A stretch of DNA of 51,117 nucleotides from JBBRVW01 sp038246545 (lineage in GTDB: Bacteria > Actinomycetota > Actinomycetes > JACCUZ01), in contig JBBRVW010000036.1 in NCBI GenBank assembly GCA_038246545.1, forward strand, positions 1 through 51,117. The letters are read 5' to 3'. The position numbers and the translations under genes were made by a program. The notes beneath the pieces are model-generated. The model was not told the DNA's origin. It saw only the letters and a program-made list of their open reading frames with translations, and searched no databases. Position 1 is the stretch's first letter; every line of letters begins with the position of its first letter. Positions 9,101 to 15,985 of the stretch are shown here, piece after piece.

Positions 9101-12100
9101 CCCGACGAGGCGAGCAGGTAGATCGCCTCACCGTCGCTGACGTTCTGGTTGCCGTCCCAGGTGAGTCCGCCGACCTTGGTGTACCAGGCGGTGGCCAGGT
9201 CGGTGTCGCCGGCGAACCCGCTGGCGTTCAGCACGGTGCCCGGCACGTAGGTGTTGCCCTGGAACCCCCCTGAGCCGACGCCCTGGAGCTTGACAGGTGA
9301 GGCCATCACCAGGTTCTCGAAGTACTCGCCGCGCGGGTTGCCCCCGGTGTTGGTGTTGGGCGTGCCGGCCGTGGCGTTGCCCGGGTAGACGACGACCAGG
9401 TTCCCGGCCGCGGTGTTGTTGTTGTACGCGGCGTCCAGGCCCGCCTGGATCGTGGCGTACTGCTTCCCGGGGCCGACCTCACGGAGGGTCGGGCTGTAGC
9501 CGGTGCCGAGCACGTGGAAGGTCAGTCCGTTGACCGTCGTCTTGCCGTTGTCCGCGGTGATCTTGAGCGTCTTCGGGCCGGACGGGGTGCCCGACGGCAC
9601 CGTGACCTGGATGGTCGTGTTGCCCCAGGCGGTGGTGGGCAGAGCTGTCCCGTCGAGCGTGACCTGGCCGGTGCCCTTGGACGAGCCGAAGCCGGTGCCC
9701 TCGATGGTGAAGGAACCACCGGTGGCGTTGACGTACGGCTTGGAGACCGCGAACAGCTGCGGGACCACAGCGTCGACCGGGCAGGTGACCGCGATGTTGA
9801 GGCCCGTCGTGGGTGACGCCAGGATCGAGCCCACCTGGGTCGGGGCCAGGTCGGTCGGGATGGTGACACCGGGCATCGCCTCGAACTCGGTGGCGATGGT
9901 GCGGTAGCGGGGGTTGTAGTTGGAGTTCACTGCACCCGGGATGCCGGGGTCGTTGCCCACGAACCGGTACATCCCGGTGCACACGCCGGAGGGCGTCGGA
10001 CAGCTGATCTTGTCCGAGGAGGGCAGCAGCGTCTCGTAGAAGCCGTTGAAGTCGGACTCGACCGTCTGGACGAGCCGGTTGTTGAAGTCGTAGATGCCGA
10101 CCGGGGCGAACGGCACACCCGGCTTCTCGCCATACAGCACGCTGCGCGGGTCGGTGCCGTAGTTGATGTCGTCCACGATGAGACCCACCAGGCGTGAGGG
10201 GATCGGCACGTCGGTGAAGAGGTTGAACATCGGCACGATCGACTTGCCGTTGTTGAGCGACACCAGCTTGGTGTCGCATCGCGGCTTGACCTGGCCCTCG
10301 TACGGTGAGCCGCCGATGTCCACGAAGGTCGGGTTGTCGACCGGGCTCGAGGCAGCCACGGTCACGCCGACGGGGGCGCCGTTCGTGCCGTCGCCGGCCA
10401 AAGCGGGGTAGTTGTCATTGGTCGTGCCGTCGTTGGCCACGTCGACCGTGTGCAGGGCCCCGGCACAGGCCGGCGGCGGGACCTGCGGGACGATCTGGTC
10501 GCCGTGGGCGATGTTGATGTCCTCCTCGCTGGTCACGTTGTACATCGGGTGACCGGTCAGGTCGTCAGGGATGCCGACCGAGACCAGGTAGTCCCCGTTG
10601 CCGAGCGCCGTGAAGGGCAGGTCGGCCCCGCTGGCGTCCTTGCAGGTGGGGTTGGCCGGGTCGGTGCCGTCCAGCGTTCCGTCGAGGCAGGCGTCACCGA
10701 AGCCGTAGTTGCCGTCCACTGCCGCACCGAAGTTGGCTTCCGGCGTACCCTGGTCGGTGGCGTACGGGCCGTACTGCACGCTCTGCAGGATCGCCGAGAT
10801 GCACTCGCCGTCGGTCTCCTGGTTGGGAGCCAGGACGTCCTCGTCGAAGGCGGACGGGTTGTCGGCCTTGTGGACCAGGGGCGTGCCGTCCAGGTCACGG
10901 GCCGTGCAGCCGGTGGGCCGGCTCCAGTGCTCGGAGACGTAGGTGTTGAGCAGCTTGCCCTTGGCGTAGGAGCCGTCGGGGGCAAGCTGGTAGTAGCCGT
11001 CCTCGTCGCACGGCTCGCTGCCGTCCGCGGGGCAGTCGACGGGGGCGTGCAGCTCGACCGGGAGGTCGGAGATGCCGGGCTGCCAGTCCTCCGCCGCGGC
11101 GTAGCGCGGGTCGACCTCGTTGCGGGTGGTGTCGTAGCTGAGCGAGCCGACGATGCCGCCGTTGCGCGGGTCGATGCCGTTGTTGCCGGTGGGGTCGTAG
11201 GCGTGCACACCCCAGTCCATCGTGCCGCTCAGGCCGATCATGTTGAGCGTGCTGACGTCGACGCCCGCACCCTTGACCGTCGTCGGGGTCTTCTGGTTGT
11301 CGGCCTGGTACGTGACGCCGGTGGTGAAGAAGGAGTCGTTGTAGGCCTCCATCACCATCCACGCCGCGAGCGGGTAGGCGCCCTCGAAGGAGTAGTGCCC
11401 GGTCGCGTCGGTGATCGCCGTGGTCGAGCCGCGGTCCATCAGCGAGTTGTCCTGCTTGCGCAGCGTCAACGTGAAGCCGGGGATGCCGTTCTCGCCGGGG
11501 TCCTTCTTGCCGTTCCGGTTGGTGTCGTTGAAGACGTGGCCGTCCAGTGGGGTCCACCACCCCATCAAGGGCAGCTGGCCCATCGTGACCGCCTCACCGT
11601 TCTTCACGGTGACGTTGACCAGGTTGAGGATGTAGTTCTGCGGCTCGTCCCACCAGGTCAGCGAGTAGTCGCCGTCTGGGACGCTCGGGATGGTGAAGCT
11701 GCCGTTGGCGTTGCCGCGGCCGACCCACACCGCCTGGTCGCCGTTGTTGAGGTCGGCGAGCGAGAGCACCGGGTTCGGGATCGGCTTGTCGGTCTTCGAG
11801 CCGGTCATGCCGTTGAAGAAGTTGACGTCACCGCCCTTGGGGGGTGTGTACTGCTTGACGCCGACAACAACGCCGCTGATCGAGCCGGCGCCGCCCGTCA
11901 GATTGTTCTTGGGCTTGGCGAAGCCGAACTGCGGGGTGGGCACGGGCTCGCCGGCCACCGTGGCCTCGGTGTCGTAGCCCGTGGAGCCCTCCATGAGCCA
12001 GGTGTCGAAGTCGTGGTTGCCCTCGAGCGTGGTGGTCTGGATCCAGTCCGAGCCGTCCGGCGGCTGTACGGTGGTCGTGTAACGGTTGGAGCCGAGGTGC

Positions 12101-12963
12101 GGGATGACCAGCATCCCGGTGCTGTCGCTGAAGCACTTGCCGCCCACGGTGTCCACGATCGGTGCGCCGTCGGCGTCTAGGGAGCCGGCCGGGATCGTGT
12201 AGTCGGCCCTCTCCCCCACGTAGGTCGTGCAGAGCGGGTTGCCGTAGACGTCGGTCGTGACCTCGCCGAGGGTGTCGTTGATGTGCCCCTGGAAGCCGGC
12301 GAGACCACCCTCGCCGTTGTCGATGGCGCTGTTGGTGGTCGCCTCGTCCTGGTAGACCTGCGCGCGCAGGGTGGCGTCGGGCAGCGGGTCCGGCTGGACC
12401 TCGACGATGACCGGGTCGGTCGTGGTGAACGGCACCGTGAAGTGGGCACCGTCCAGCTTGTAGCCGTCGGCCAGGACCGAGATGAGGTACTTGCCGTCAG
12501 GCAGGTCGAGACCGCCGGCGAGGTCGGCCTCCGTGCCCTGGGCGACGATCGGCGCCGTGGTGTGAGGCAGCTCCCGGATCGACGGCCAGTTGCAGTTCGC
12601 CGGATAGCCGGGGGCCGAGGCGGAGCAGGCACCGGACGGGCTGCGCTGTGCCGTCGAGCCGGTGTTGTCCTCGTTGATCAGGAACTTGTACGACGTCACC
12701 GGGGCGCCCTCGTGCACGCCGGCGCCGCCGAGGGCACGAGGCTCCGTACGAGCGCTCTGCACCGACACGTTCAGTGTGCTGCTTGATGCGGCACTCGCCT
12801 GGGGCTGCGGCAGCACGACCAGGAGTGCTGCGGCCACGGTGAGCGCCAAGGCACCCGCCGCGGCACGCCGCAGGGCGTCCGGCGGAGCTGACGCTGCCGC
12901 ACCGCAGGCCCGTAGCCCACTCTCGGTAGTCGCCTTCGACGCACTCATCCACTGTCCGCGCAT
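6160..12963 (-). CDS. Giant secreted multidomain protein (SdrD-B-like, IPT/TIG, parallel beta-helix, propeller-like repeats)
   Basis: 2267 residues from an ATG with GAGGGGCGAGG upstream. A long N-terminus (about 1-58) ends in a hydrophobic signal segment and ASA. Domains in order: Cna/SdrD-type beta domains up to about 700, with the signature GHVFNDTNRNGKKDPGENG near residue 473; an IPT/TIG domain (about 1068-1154); a pectate-lyase-type right-handed beta-helix (about 1164-1640) with repeated N-N-x-I and GGG turns; a Pro-rich hinge; then two copies of the propeller-like module (about 1767-2266), separated by GATPPPPPPGPTG. It ends DIDAFDIP with no sortase signal or membrane anchor. It heads the operon encoding the copper proteins, and its C-terminal module is shared with one of them (421-3414), so I infer an extracellular scaffold or matrix protein that docks the oxidase. 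A polysaccharide-lyase activity of the beta-helix is possible but no catalytic residues are evident. Confidence 0.85.
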   Translation of the reverse strand: MRGQWMSASKATTESGLRACGAAASAPPDALRRAAAGALALTVAAALLVVLPQPQASAASSSTLNVSVQSARTEPRALGGAGVHEGAPVTSYKFLINEDNTGSTAQRSPSGACSASAPGYPANCNWPSIRELPHTTAPIVAQGTEADLAGGLDLPDGKYLISVLADGYKLDGAHFTVPFTTTDPVIVEVQPDPLPDATLRAQVYQDEATTNSAIDNGEGGLAGFQGHINDTLGEVTTDVYGNPLCTTYVGERADYTIPAGSLDADGAPIVDTVGGKCFSDSTGMLVIPHLGSNRYTTTVQPPDGSDWIQTTTLEGNHDFDTWLMEGSTGYDTEATVAGEPVPTPQFGFAKPKNNLTGGAGSISGVVVGVKQYTPPKGGDVNFFNGMTGSKTDKPIPNPVLSLADLNNGDQAVWVGRGNANGSFTIPSVPDGDYSLTWWDEPQNYILNLVNVTVKNGEAVTMGQLPLMGWWTPLDGHVFNDTNRNGKKDPGENGIPGFTLTLRKQDNSLMDRGSTTAITDATGHYSFEGAYPLAAWMVMEAYNDSFFTTGVTYQADNQKTPTTVKGAGVDVSTLNMIGLSGTMDWGVHAYDPTGNNGIDPRNGGIVGSLSYDTTRNEVDPRYAAAEDWQPGISDLPVELHAPVDCPADGSEPCDEDGYYQLAPDGSYAKGKLLNTYVSEHWSRPTGCTARDLDGTPLVHKADNPSAFDEDVLAPNQETDGECISAILQSVQYGPYATDQGTPEANFGAAVDGNYGFGDACLDGTLDGTDPANPTCKDASGADLPFTALGNGDYLVSVGIPDDLTGHPMYNVTSEEDINIAHGDQIVPQVPPPACAGALHTVDVANDGTTNDNYPALAGDGTNGAPVGVTVAASSPVDNPTFVDIGGSPYEGQVKPRCDTKLVSLNNGKSIVPMFNLFTDVPIPSRLVGLIVDDINYGTDPRSVLYGEKPGVPFAPVGIYDFNNRLVQTVESDFNGFYETLLPSSDKISCPTPSGVCTGMYRFVGNDPGIPGAVNSNYNPRYRTIATEFEAMPGVTIPTDLAPTQVGSILASPTTGLNIAVTCPVDAVVPQLFAVSKPYVNATGGSFTIEGTGFGSSKGTGQVTLDGTALPTTAWGNTTIQVTVPSGTPSGPKTLKITADNGKTTVNGLTFHVLGTGYSPTLREVGPGKQYATIQAGLDAAYNNNTAAGNLVVVYPGNATAGTPNTNTGGNPRGEYFENLVMASPVKLQGVGSGGFQGNTYVPGTVLNASGFAGDTDLATAWYTKVGGLTWDGNQNVSDGEAIYLLASSGNGNQAGQARSFGGSFHAAVDGFDIQGGNQQGFPGNINTLSGLPTGLPANITTQGGAIFANAYVKNLQITNNVVENNGGGYGTIRIGTPDLAGSDANQHNEGVRIADNRLISNAGTNLAGAVGLFGGSDGYELSGNDICGNFSLEYGAGVSVYGSSPGGKIHHNRIYFNNSNDEGAGIMIAGALPANPNLLSPGTGAVDIYNNVIQGNLANDDGGGIRFLMSGNYPMNVTNNTIVNNVSTHEGAGVAINDAPNVRLINNTIMKNTTTATAVTSDGTPAPAGVSSSLNSVQLQAVLPPGSTTYSDPVLFNNILWDNRAGTRAGTTVTGIGLAGDASAVDHWDVGLADTPAPLTPTSSVVQQDAAQHPYTTSATNSSANPGVVSAYDTSVAFATWRQNPAFVDATLVAVEAPADQLGDYHLAGTAPTCTSPACNLGAANKGTVNAPATDIDDEVRPALGGIDAGSDEFGSSKPGSTPPPAVHEFSFSTRGYSPVSQGTATGASDVYHWNGTAFSREWQAPQALFPLTQTFIFNNVDGLSLVDPTHFYLSFANNQNLPGLNGVQDEDVVYYNNGSWSLFFDGSAHGLGGNGVDVDAIQVVGSTLYYSTEDGTVPTGAGGTGANNDIYSWTGGANSTRVVDASTSPYNISTSNVDGLVYVDATHFYLSFNDPTTTLPGLGQVQDEDIVEYNAGTWSVWFDGTVNGLTSTNLTAAEQRDIDAFSFPASGATPPPPPPGPTGNGNGPVVYSTLGNANPDRVTGTADNADLYSFNGTSTTRELDVTVLPVGSRLPASANIDAYDRVDATHFYASFADNTSVPGLGVVQDEDVVYYNNGAWSVWFDGTSRGLTSAALDIDAISISGNTLYFSTVGNTNPPRVTGGGTADNSDIYAVNRLATPSTVPFTRVWDATANGVPSATNVDGYVRVDATHFYLSFRPDTTLPGLGAVQDEDVVFNNGGTWTNYFDGTAHGLSAPAADIDAFDIP
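6163..6885 (-). repeat. Propeller-like repeat module (copy 3, C-terminal in the giant protein)
   Basis: Two units with the signatures LYFST/ADNxD(L/I)Y and VDATHFY.SF...LPGLG.VQDEDVV...FDGT..GL, closed by DIDAFDIP before the stop. Same layout as copy 1 (424-1104) and copy 2 (6940-7663). Confidence 0.75.
6940..7663 (-). repeat. Propeller-like repeat module (copy 2, giant protein)
   Basis: Two units beginning FSFSTRGYSP and ending DIDAFSFP, joined by a Pro-rich linker to copy 3. The QDEDVV and WSVWFDGT motifs are nearly identical between copies, suggesting recent duplication or strong constraint. Confidence 0.75.
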
Positions 12964-13039
12964 GTGCCTCGCCCCTCGCTAGTCGGCACCTTCGCGACGA
13001 AGTTAGGTCGTGCTCTGGCTCTCGGATCCTCGTATGACG

Positions 13040-13069
13040 GAGTGGTCATCCGGCTGTCATGAACCACTC
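13040..13069. promoter_or_regulatory. Imperfect dyad upstream of the copper-oxidase operon
   Basis: GAGTGGTCAT is followed after 9 nt by ATGAACCACTC, an inverted repeat with one extra base, 77 nt upstream of the operon's first ATG. The motif GTCAT or its complement recurs four times between 13031 and 13076. This could be an operator for a dimeric regulator; no regulator gene is adjacent. Confidence 0.35.
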
Positions 13070-13757
13070 ATGTCAGCGGCCCCGAGGATCCGCCCGCGAC
13101 CGTCGGAGCTCGTCACTCACCGCGATAGTCGGATCAACCGAGCACCCGGCGGGGAGTCCAATGGTGACGGCTCAGCGCATCAGCACCCTGGTCGCGCTGA
13201 CGACTGTCGCCGAGAACAGGGCCAGCTTCTCAGCGGCAGGGGCTATCGCCTGCGCGAAGCCGGCAGCCGGTCAGGAGTGCGCCCCTCTCAGCCTTGACCC
13301 ATCGCGCGAGGTGGGGACTATTGCTGGCCACCACCGAGGACCACGACGTGGCCATTGACAGTCGCGGTGGCGGCCCCTGGGATCTCGGGCTGCCAGCAGC
13401 AGAGAACCACCTCAGCAGCCCGGAGCGCGCCGGCTCGCCGCAGCGGCCGACGTGCTGGACGGGACGGCACTGCTGAGACCGAGGCAATCAAGGCCACGGG
13501 GAGCCGGCGGCTTGAACCGGACGCTGTGGCAGCTGTGGTGCTGCGGCACCCTGGTGCAGTCCTGCACCGGGGCCTCGAAGGCCCGGTCGTCCGTCGGTCG
13601 CCCTCTGCGCGGATGGCTGAACGCCTGTGTCAGCCGCGCGCTGTGCGCGGGGACTTCTTCGTCTCGTCGGAAGAGCTGAGGCCTGCCGTGGGACCGGGAG
13701 CCGGAACAGTCCGGTGTCCGCGTCAACCACCAGGACGATGCGGAGAAGCTGCGCGCT
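13070..13757. other. About 690 bp without a convincing gene
   Basis: Open frames here are short, rich in Arg/Ser and show no domain pattern on either strand. It may hold distal regulatory sequence for the operon to the left, or decayed DNA continuous with the coding remnant to the right. Confidence 0.5.
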
Positions 13758-14100
13758 GTGGAGTTCTTGGTGGCCGGACGAGCGGAGCGCGAGTCACTCG
13801 CCAGGACGGCCGTGGCGACCCACGAGGCAGCGGCTGAGAGCGCTGGCGAGGATGCGGTCTTCGTCGAGGTAGCCCGAACCCACAACGAAGCTGCCGCCAA
13901 GCTCGAGCTGCTGGCGTCCCAGTGCCGACGCAGTGACGACAGGATCGACCTCCTGGGCCGTGCCGACGTGGAGCGCGCCATGGCCGCGACCGCCACACCG
14001 GACACTCCGACGGGGTCCGTCGACTGCCCTAGACGACGAGCTCTCGGCGTGCCGCGCATCCCGGCGCACACTGGACGCGCATCACGAGCGGATTGGCAGC
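13758..14100 (+). pseudogene. Possible decayed gene: helical coding stretch with a frame change
   Basis: From about 13700 the forward frame reads like real protein: DDAEKLRAVEFLVAGRAERE, then ESLARTAVATHEAAAESAG, EVARTHNEAAAKLELLASQ and IDLLGRADVERAMAA, a heptad-like helical composition with balanced charge. Near 14000-14030 that frame turns into Pro/Arg-rich text, while the +1 frame takes over with DDELSACRASRRTLDAHHER. A strong terminator hairpin follows at 14162. This suggests a small gene interrupted by a frameshift, with the start (GTG 13758 or further upstream) uncertain because a TGA sits at 13677. I do not recognise a family. It could also be chance, as high-GC DNA often yields Ala/Glu/Arg-rich frames. 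Confidence 0.35.
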
Positions 14101-14161
14101 GCAGGGGAAGGGCCCGGCCGTCGAGAACGCCGGCGGCCGGACCTCCCACGTCCATGCCCGG

Positions 14162-14194
14162 GGACGAGCCCCCGGGGCCCCCGGGGGCTCGTCC
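14162..14194 (+). terminator. Strong 14-bp GC hairpin
   Basis: GGACGAGCCCCCGG and CCGGGGGCTCGTCC pair perfectly around a 5-nt loop. There is no T-run, as is common for high-GC terminators. It lies after the decayed coding stretch and before the pilin leader. Confidence 0.65.
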
Positions 14195-14273
14195 GCTTCC
14201 GGACGCCGACGCGGCCGACGAGCTGCGCGCATGGGGTCCCCGCATCACCCCAGTCGGCCGAGCGGCCGCCGCA

Positions 14274-14373
14274 GATCGCCCGAAGAGACGATTCCGGCCG
14301 GCTCGGGCGATCCGGGAACATGTCGGGTGCAGGCGCGCCGACTCGGGGGCTCGCCGGGAGTCGGGAGTTCGAC
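14274..14373 (+). promoter_or_regulatory. Structured leader upstream of the pilin gene
   Basis: GATCGCCCGA (14274-14283) and TCGGGCGATC (14303-14312) form a perfect 10-bp stem with a 19-nt loop. Downstream, CGACTC and GAGTCG form a second hairpin that runs into the ribosome-binding site GGGAG before the ATG at 14374. It could be a folded 5' UTR controlling translation, or the first dyad could be a protein operator. Confidence 0.4.
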
Positions 14374-14628
14374 ATGCGTAAGGGTGCGATGACGGTGCGG
14401 GAACCCCGCCCGGAGGCTCGGACCGGCCACGCGGCTGCCGTCGGGCCAGATCGTGGGGCGTCCAGCGTGGAGTACGGCCTCGTCGTCTTCGCGATCGCCG
14501 CCACCATCGTGGTCGCGTTGTTCGCCCTCGGGCCACAGGTTTACGGCCTGTTCGACACGACCTGCCAGGCCGTCAGGGGCGGCGTCGAGAACAACGGCGG
14601 CCCCCCGCAGCCCTGCACTGAGCCGTGA
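14374..14628 (+). CDS. Flp/Fap-type pilin precursor
   Basis: 84 residues. ATG at 14374 with GGGAG six nt upstream; an alternative ATG at 14389 would remove five residues. A charged leader of about 28 residues is followed by GASSVEYGLVVFAIAATIVV, the Flp-pilin pattern: prepilin-peptidase cleavage after Gly, Glu at about +5 of the mature protein, then a hydrophobic helix that serves as both membrane segment and assembly core. The C-terminus is short and has two Cys flanking the end (TTCQA, QPCTEP). Flp pilins are secreted by Tad (type IVc) systems and processed by a TadV-type peptidase. No tad, cpa or TadE genes are visible here, so the gene is isolated from its machinery in this window. Confidence 0.85.
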   Translation: MRKGAMTVREPRPEARTGHAAAVGPDRGASSVEYGLVVFAIAATIVVALFALGPQVYGLFDTTCQAVRGGVENNGGPPQPCTEP

Positions 14629-14657
14629 CGGCACCCGCCGTCAGCACACCTGAGCCG

Positions 14658-14741
14658 TCAGATCGGCAGCCACCGCGCGGCGAAGAAGATCGAGGCTGAC
14701 AGGGCCACCAGCGTGGCGACGGCGACGACTCGGCTGCTCAC
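14658..14741 (-). CDS. Possible 27-residue single-pass membrane peptide
   Basis: The minus frame from GTG 14741 reads VSSRVVAVATLVALSASIF followed by FAARWLPI and a stop: a short polar start, one hydrophobic helix and a basic/aromatic end. AGAGGGGAG lies upstream at ribosome-binding distance; an in-frame ATG at 14774 would extend it to 38 residues. It is convergent with the pilin gene, whose stop is 29 nt away. Micro-membrane proteins are easily missed, but such a short frame may also be chance. Confidence 0.4.
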   Translation of the reverse strand: MSSRVVAVATLVALSASIFFAARWLPI

Positions 14742-14854
14742 ACCTACCCGCTCCCCTCTCCGGTTCACGTTCATGCACGCCCGGGCCGCTTCCGACGGGT
14801 GGCCGGGCCGCCCCTGACCGACGGCGACGTCACCGACGCTCGTCAGGCGGTCAG

Positions 14855-14873
14855 CCCCCTCCGCCGGAGGGGG
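14855..14873 (+). terminator. GC hairpin downstream of the pilin gene
   Basis: CCCCCTCC and GGAGGGGG pair around GCC. It lies 226 nt after the pilin stop and could end its transcript. Confidence 0.45.
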
Positions 14874-15456
14874 TGGGAGGGGGCCGACCTGGCCCCGGAG
14901 TCGCTGTCACCCTTCGAGGTTGACCACAGAATCGCTAGCGGGCGGCGGTCCCGTCAATGCCCAGGCGGTGGTGACGTCGAGTCACGGTGCACGCTGCTCC
15001 CGGCGTCGCACCACCGGGGCCCGAGCATGCCGCCTGGGTCGACGTTCCACGTCCGGGTCCCCGACCGGACTACCGCGATTGCCCGTCCGGTGGATACCGG
15101 CGGGTCCGGCCGCCGGGCAGGCTGCGGGTCAACGGACGGCGAGCGGGAGGGGAACCCGCCGTACGTGAGCGATCGGCTGCGATCGCCGGAGGGCCCGCGC
15201 ACGGGATGGCTCGAGGCGCGCGGGCCCTCGCCCCTGCCGCCTGCCGCCTGGCGCCCGCGCGGCCGCGCGGCCGCGCCGTCGACCCCGCGGCACCGCGCCG
15301 ACTGCCCGCCGCCGCCCGCACGGCGTGTCGACCGGGTCCGGACTCGTCGTGTACGGCGCCGTGAACTAGACTCGCGGTGGCCGGACCGGACATTTAGGAC
15401 TTTCCCGCCGGGACCGGGACCACGGACGATCGAGGACCGAGGACCGAGGGAGATCG
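14874..15456. other. About 580 bp with no recognisable gene; contains a promoter candidate
   Basis: Frames here are Pro/Arg-rich without domains. 15255-15280 is a GCGCGGCC-type low-complexity palindrome. A -10-like TAGACT at 15366-15371 could drive the micro-protein gene at 15457, leaving an ~80-nt leader. Nothing else is seen. Confidence 0.45.
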
Positions 15457-15657
15457 ATGAGCGGGCGCTGCACGTGCGGTCATTCTCACCCGGCCCACGA
15501 GCACTACCGCCGCGGCAGTGACTGCGCCCTGTGCGCGTGCGCCTCCTTCCGCTCCGTGGCACCGCTCGGGCAGGTCAGTCTCGCCGGGCTAGCGCAGCGC
15601 CGGGCCCGACGGCTCAGCACGGCCCTGGTGCGGCTGCTCCTCCACCAGTCGAAGTAG
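15457..15657 (+). CDS. Cys/His-rich micro-protein, probably zinc-binding
   Basis: 66 residues from an ATG with GAGGGAG five nt upstream. The N-terminal third reads CTCGHSHPAHEHYRR followed by GSDCALCACASF: five Cys and four His within about 28 residues, enough for one or two zinc sites. The rest is a basic helix (RRARRLSTALVRLLLHQ). The arrangement CxCGHxxxxHxHY...DCxxCxC looks conserved in type rather than random, and the ribosome-binding site is good, so I regard it as a real gene. A nucleic-acid-binding or metal-handling role is inference; I cannot name a family. It is convergent with the HTH gene at 15710-15901. Confidence 0.7.
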   Translation: MSGRCTCGHSHPAHEHYRRGSDCALCACASFRSVAPLGQVSLAGLAQRRARRLSTALVRLLLHQSK

Positions 15658-15709
15658 CCCTCGACTCCGCCCGATCGCCGGCCGCCGCCCGGCAGGGCGA
15701 CGGACGGGC

Positions 15710-15901
15710 TCAGTTCTGGGCGAGCCAGTGCTCGACGTCGGCGACGCGGAACATCCAGTCGCCGCGGGCCTGCGGGTGCGTGCTGACGGCACTCACCTCA
15801 CGCCGGACGACGGCGGCACGGACCTCCTCGGGCGTGCGGCCGCTACGGCGCGCCACGTCCGCGACGGTGAGCCATCCGGTCGCTCCGGCATCCTGGGTCA
15901 T
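15710..15901 (-). CDS. Small helix-turn-helix (MerR/excisionase-like) DNA-binding protein
   Basis: 63 residues. WLTVADVARRSGRTPEEVRA followed by AVVRREVSAV is a winged HTH of the excisionase/MerR type: the first helix recognises the domain start, the second is the recognition helix, and DWMFRVADVEHWL matches the wing and final helix where such proteins read F..xxDVxxWL. No second domain is present, so it acts as a DNA-binding unit alone or as a dimer. It is read in the same direction as the DNA ligase gene 84 nt upstream and may be co-transcribed with it. No phage or integrase gene is near, so a role as a true excisionase is unlikely; the target is unknown. Confidence 0.75.
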   Translation of the reverse strand: MTQDAGATGWLTVADVARRSGRTPEEVRAAVVRREVSAVSTHPQARGDWMFRVADVEHWLAQN

Positions 15902-15985
15902 GCCCAGGACGTCGGCTGAACAGGACCGGCGCTTGACACCGCGCGGGGGTGATCATCCGGGCGGCGGCGCAGTCCGGCCGTTCGG

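Noticed and set aside
10450..12180. 576-residue forward frame opposite the giant scaffold gene
   Set aside because: No domain, no ribosome-binding site, repetitive GVG/VDV text caused by the GC skew of the real gene.
6160..12963. Calling the giant protein a pectate lyase or other polysaccharide lyase
   Set aside because: The beta-helix is clear but no catalytic residue pattern is visible, and such helices also serve as structural or adhesive domains.
13412..14536. 374-residue minus-strand frame across the decayed region and pilin
   Set aside because: Arg/Ser/Pro-rich throughout, crosses a terminator hairpin and the pilin gene, no start signal.
14799..15521. 240-residue forward frame before the Cys/His micro-protein
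   Set aside because: Low-complexity Arg/Pro text, contains a hairpin and overlaps the clear start of the micro-protein gene.
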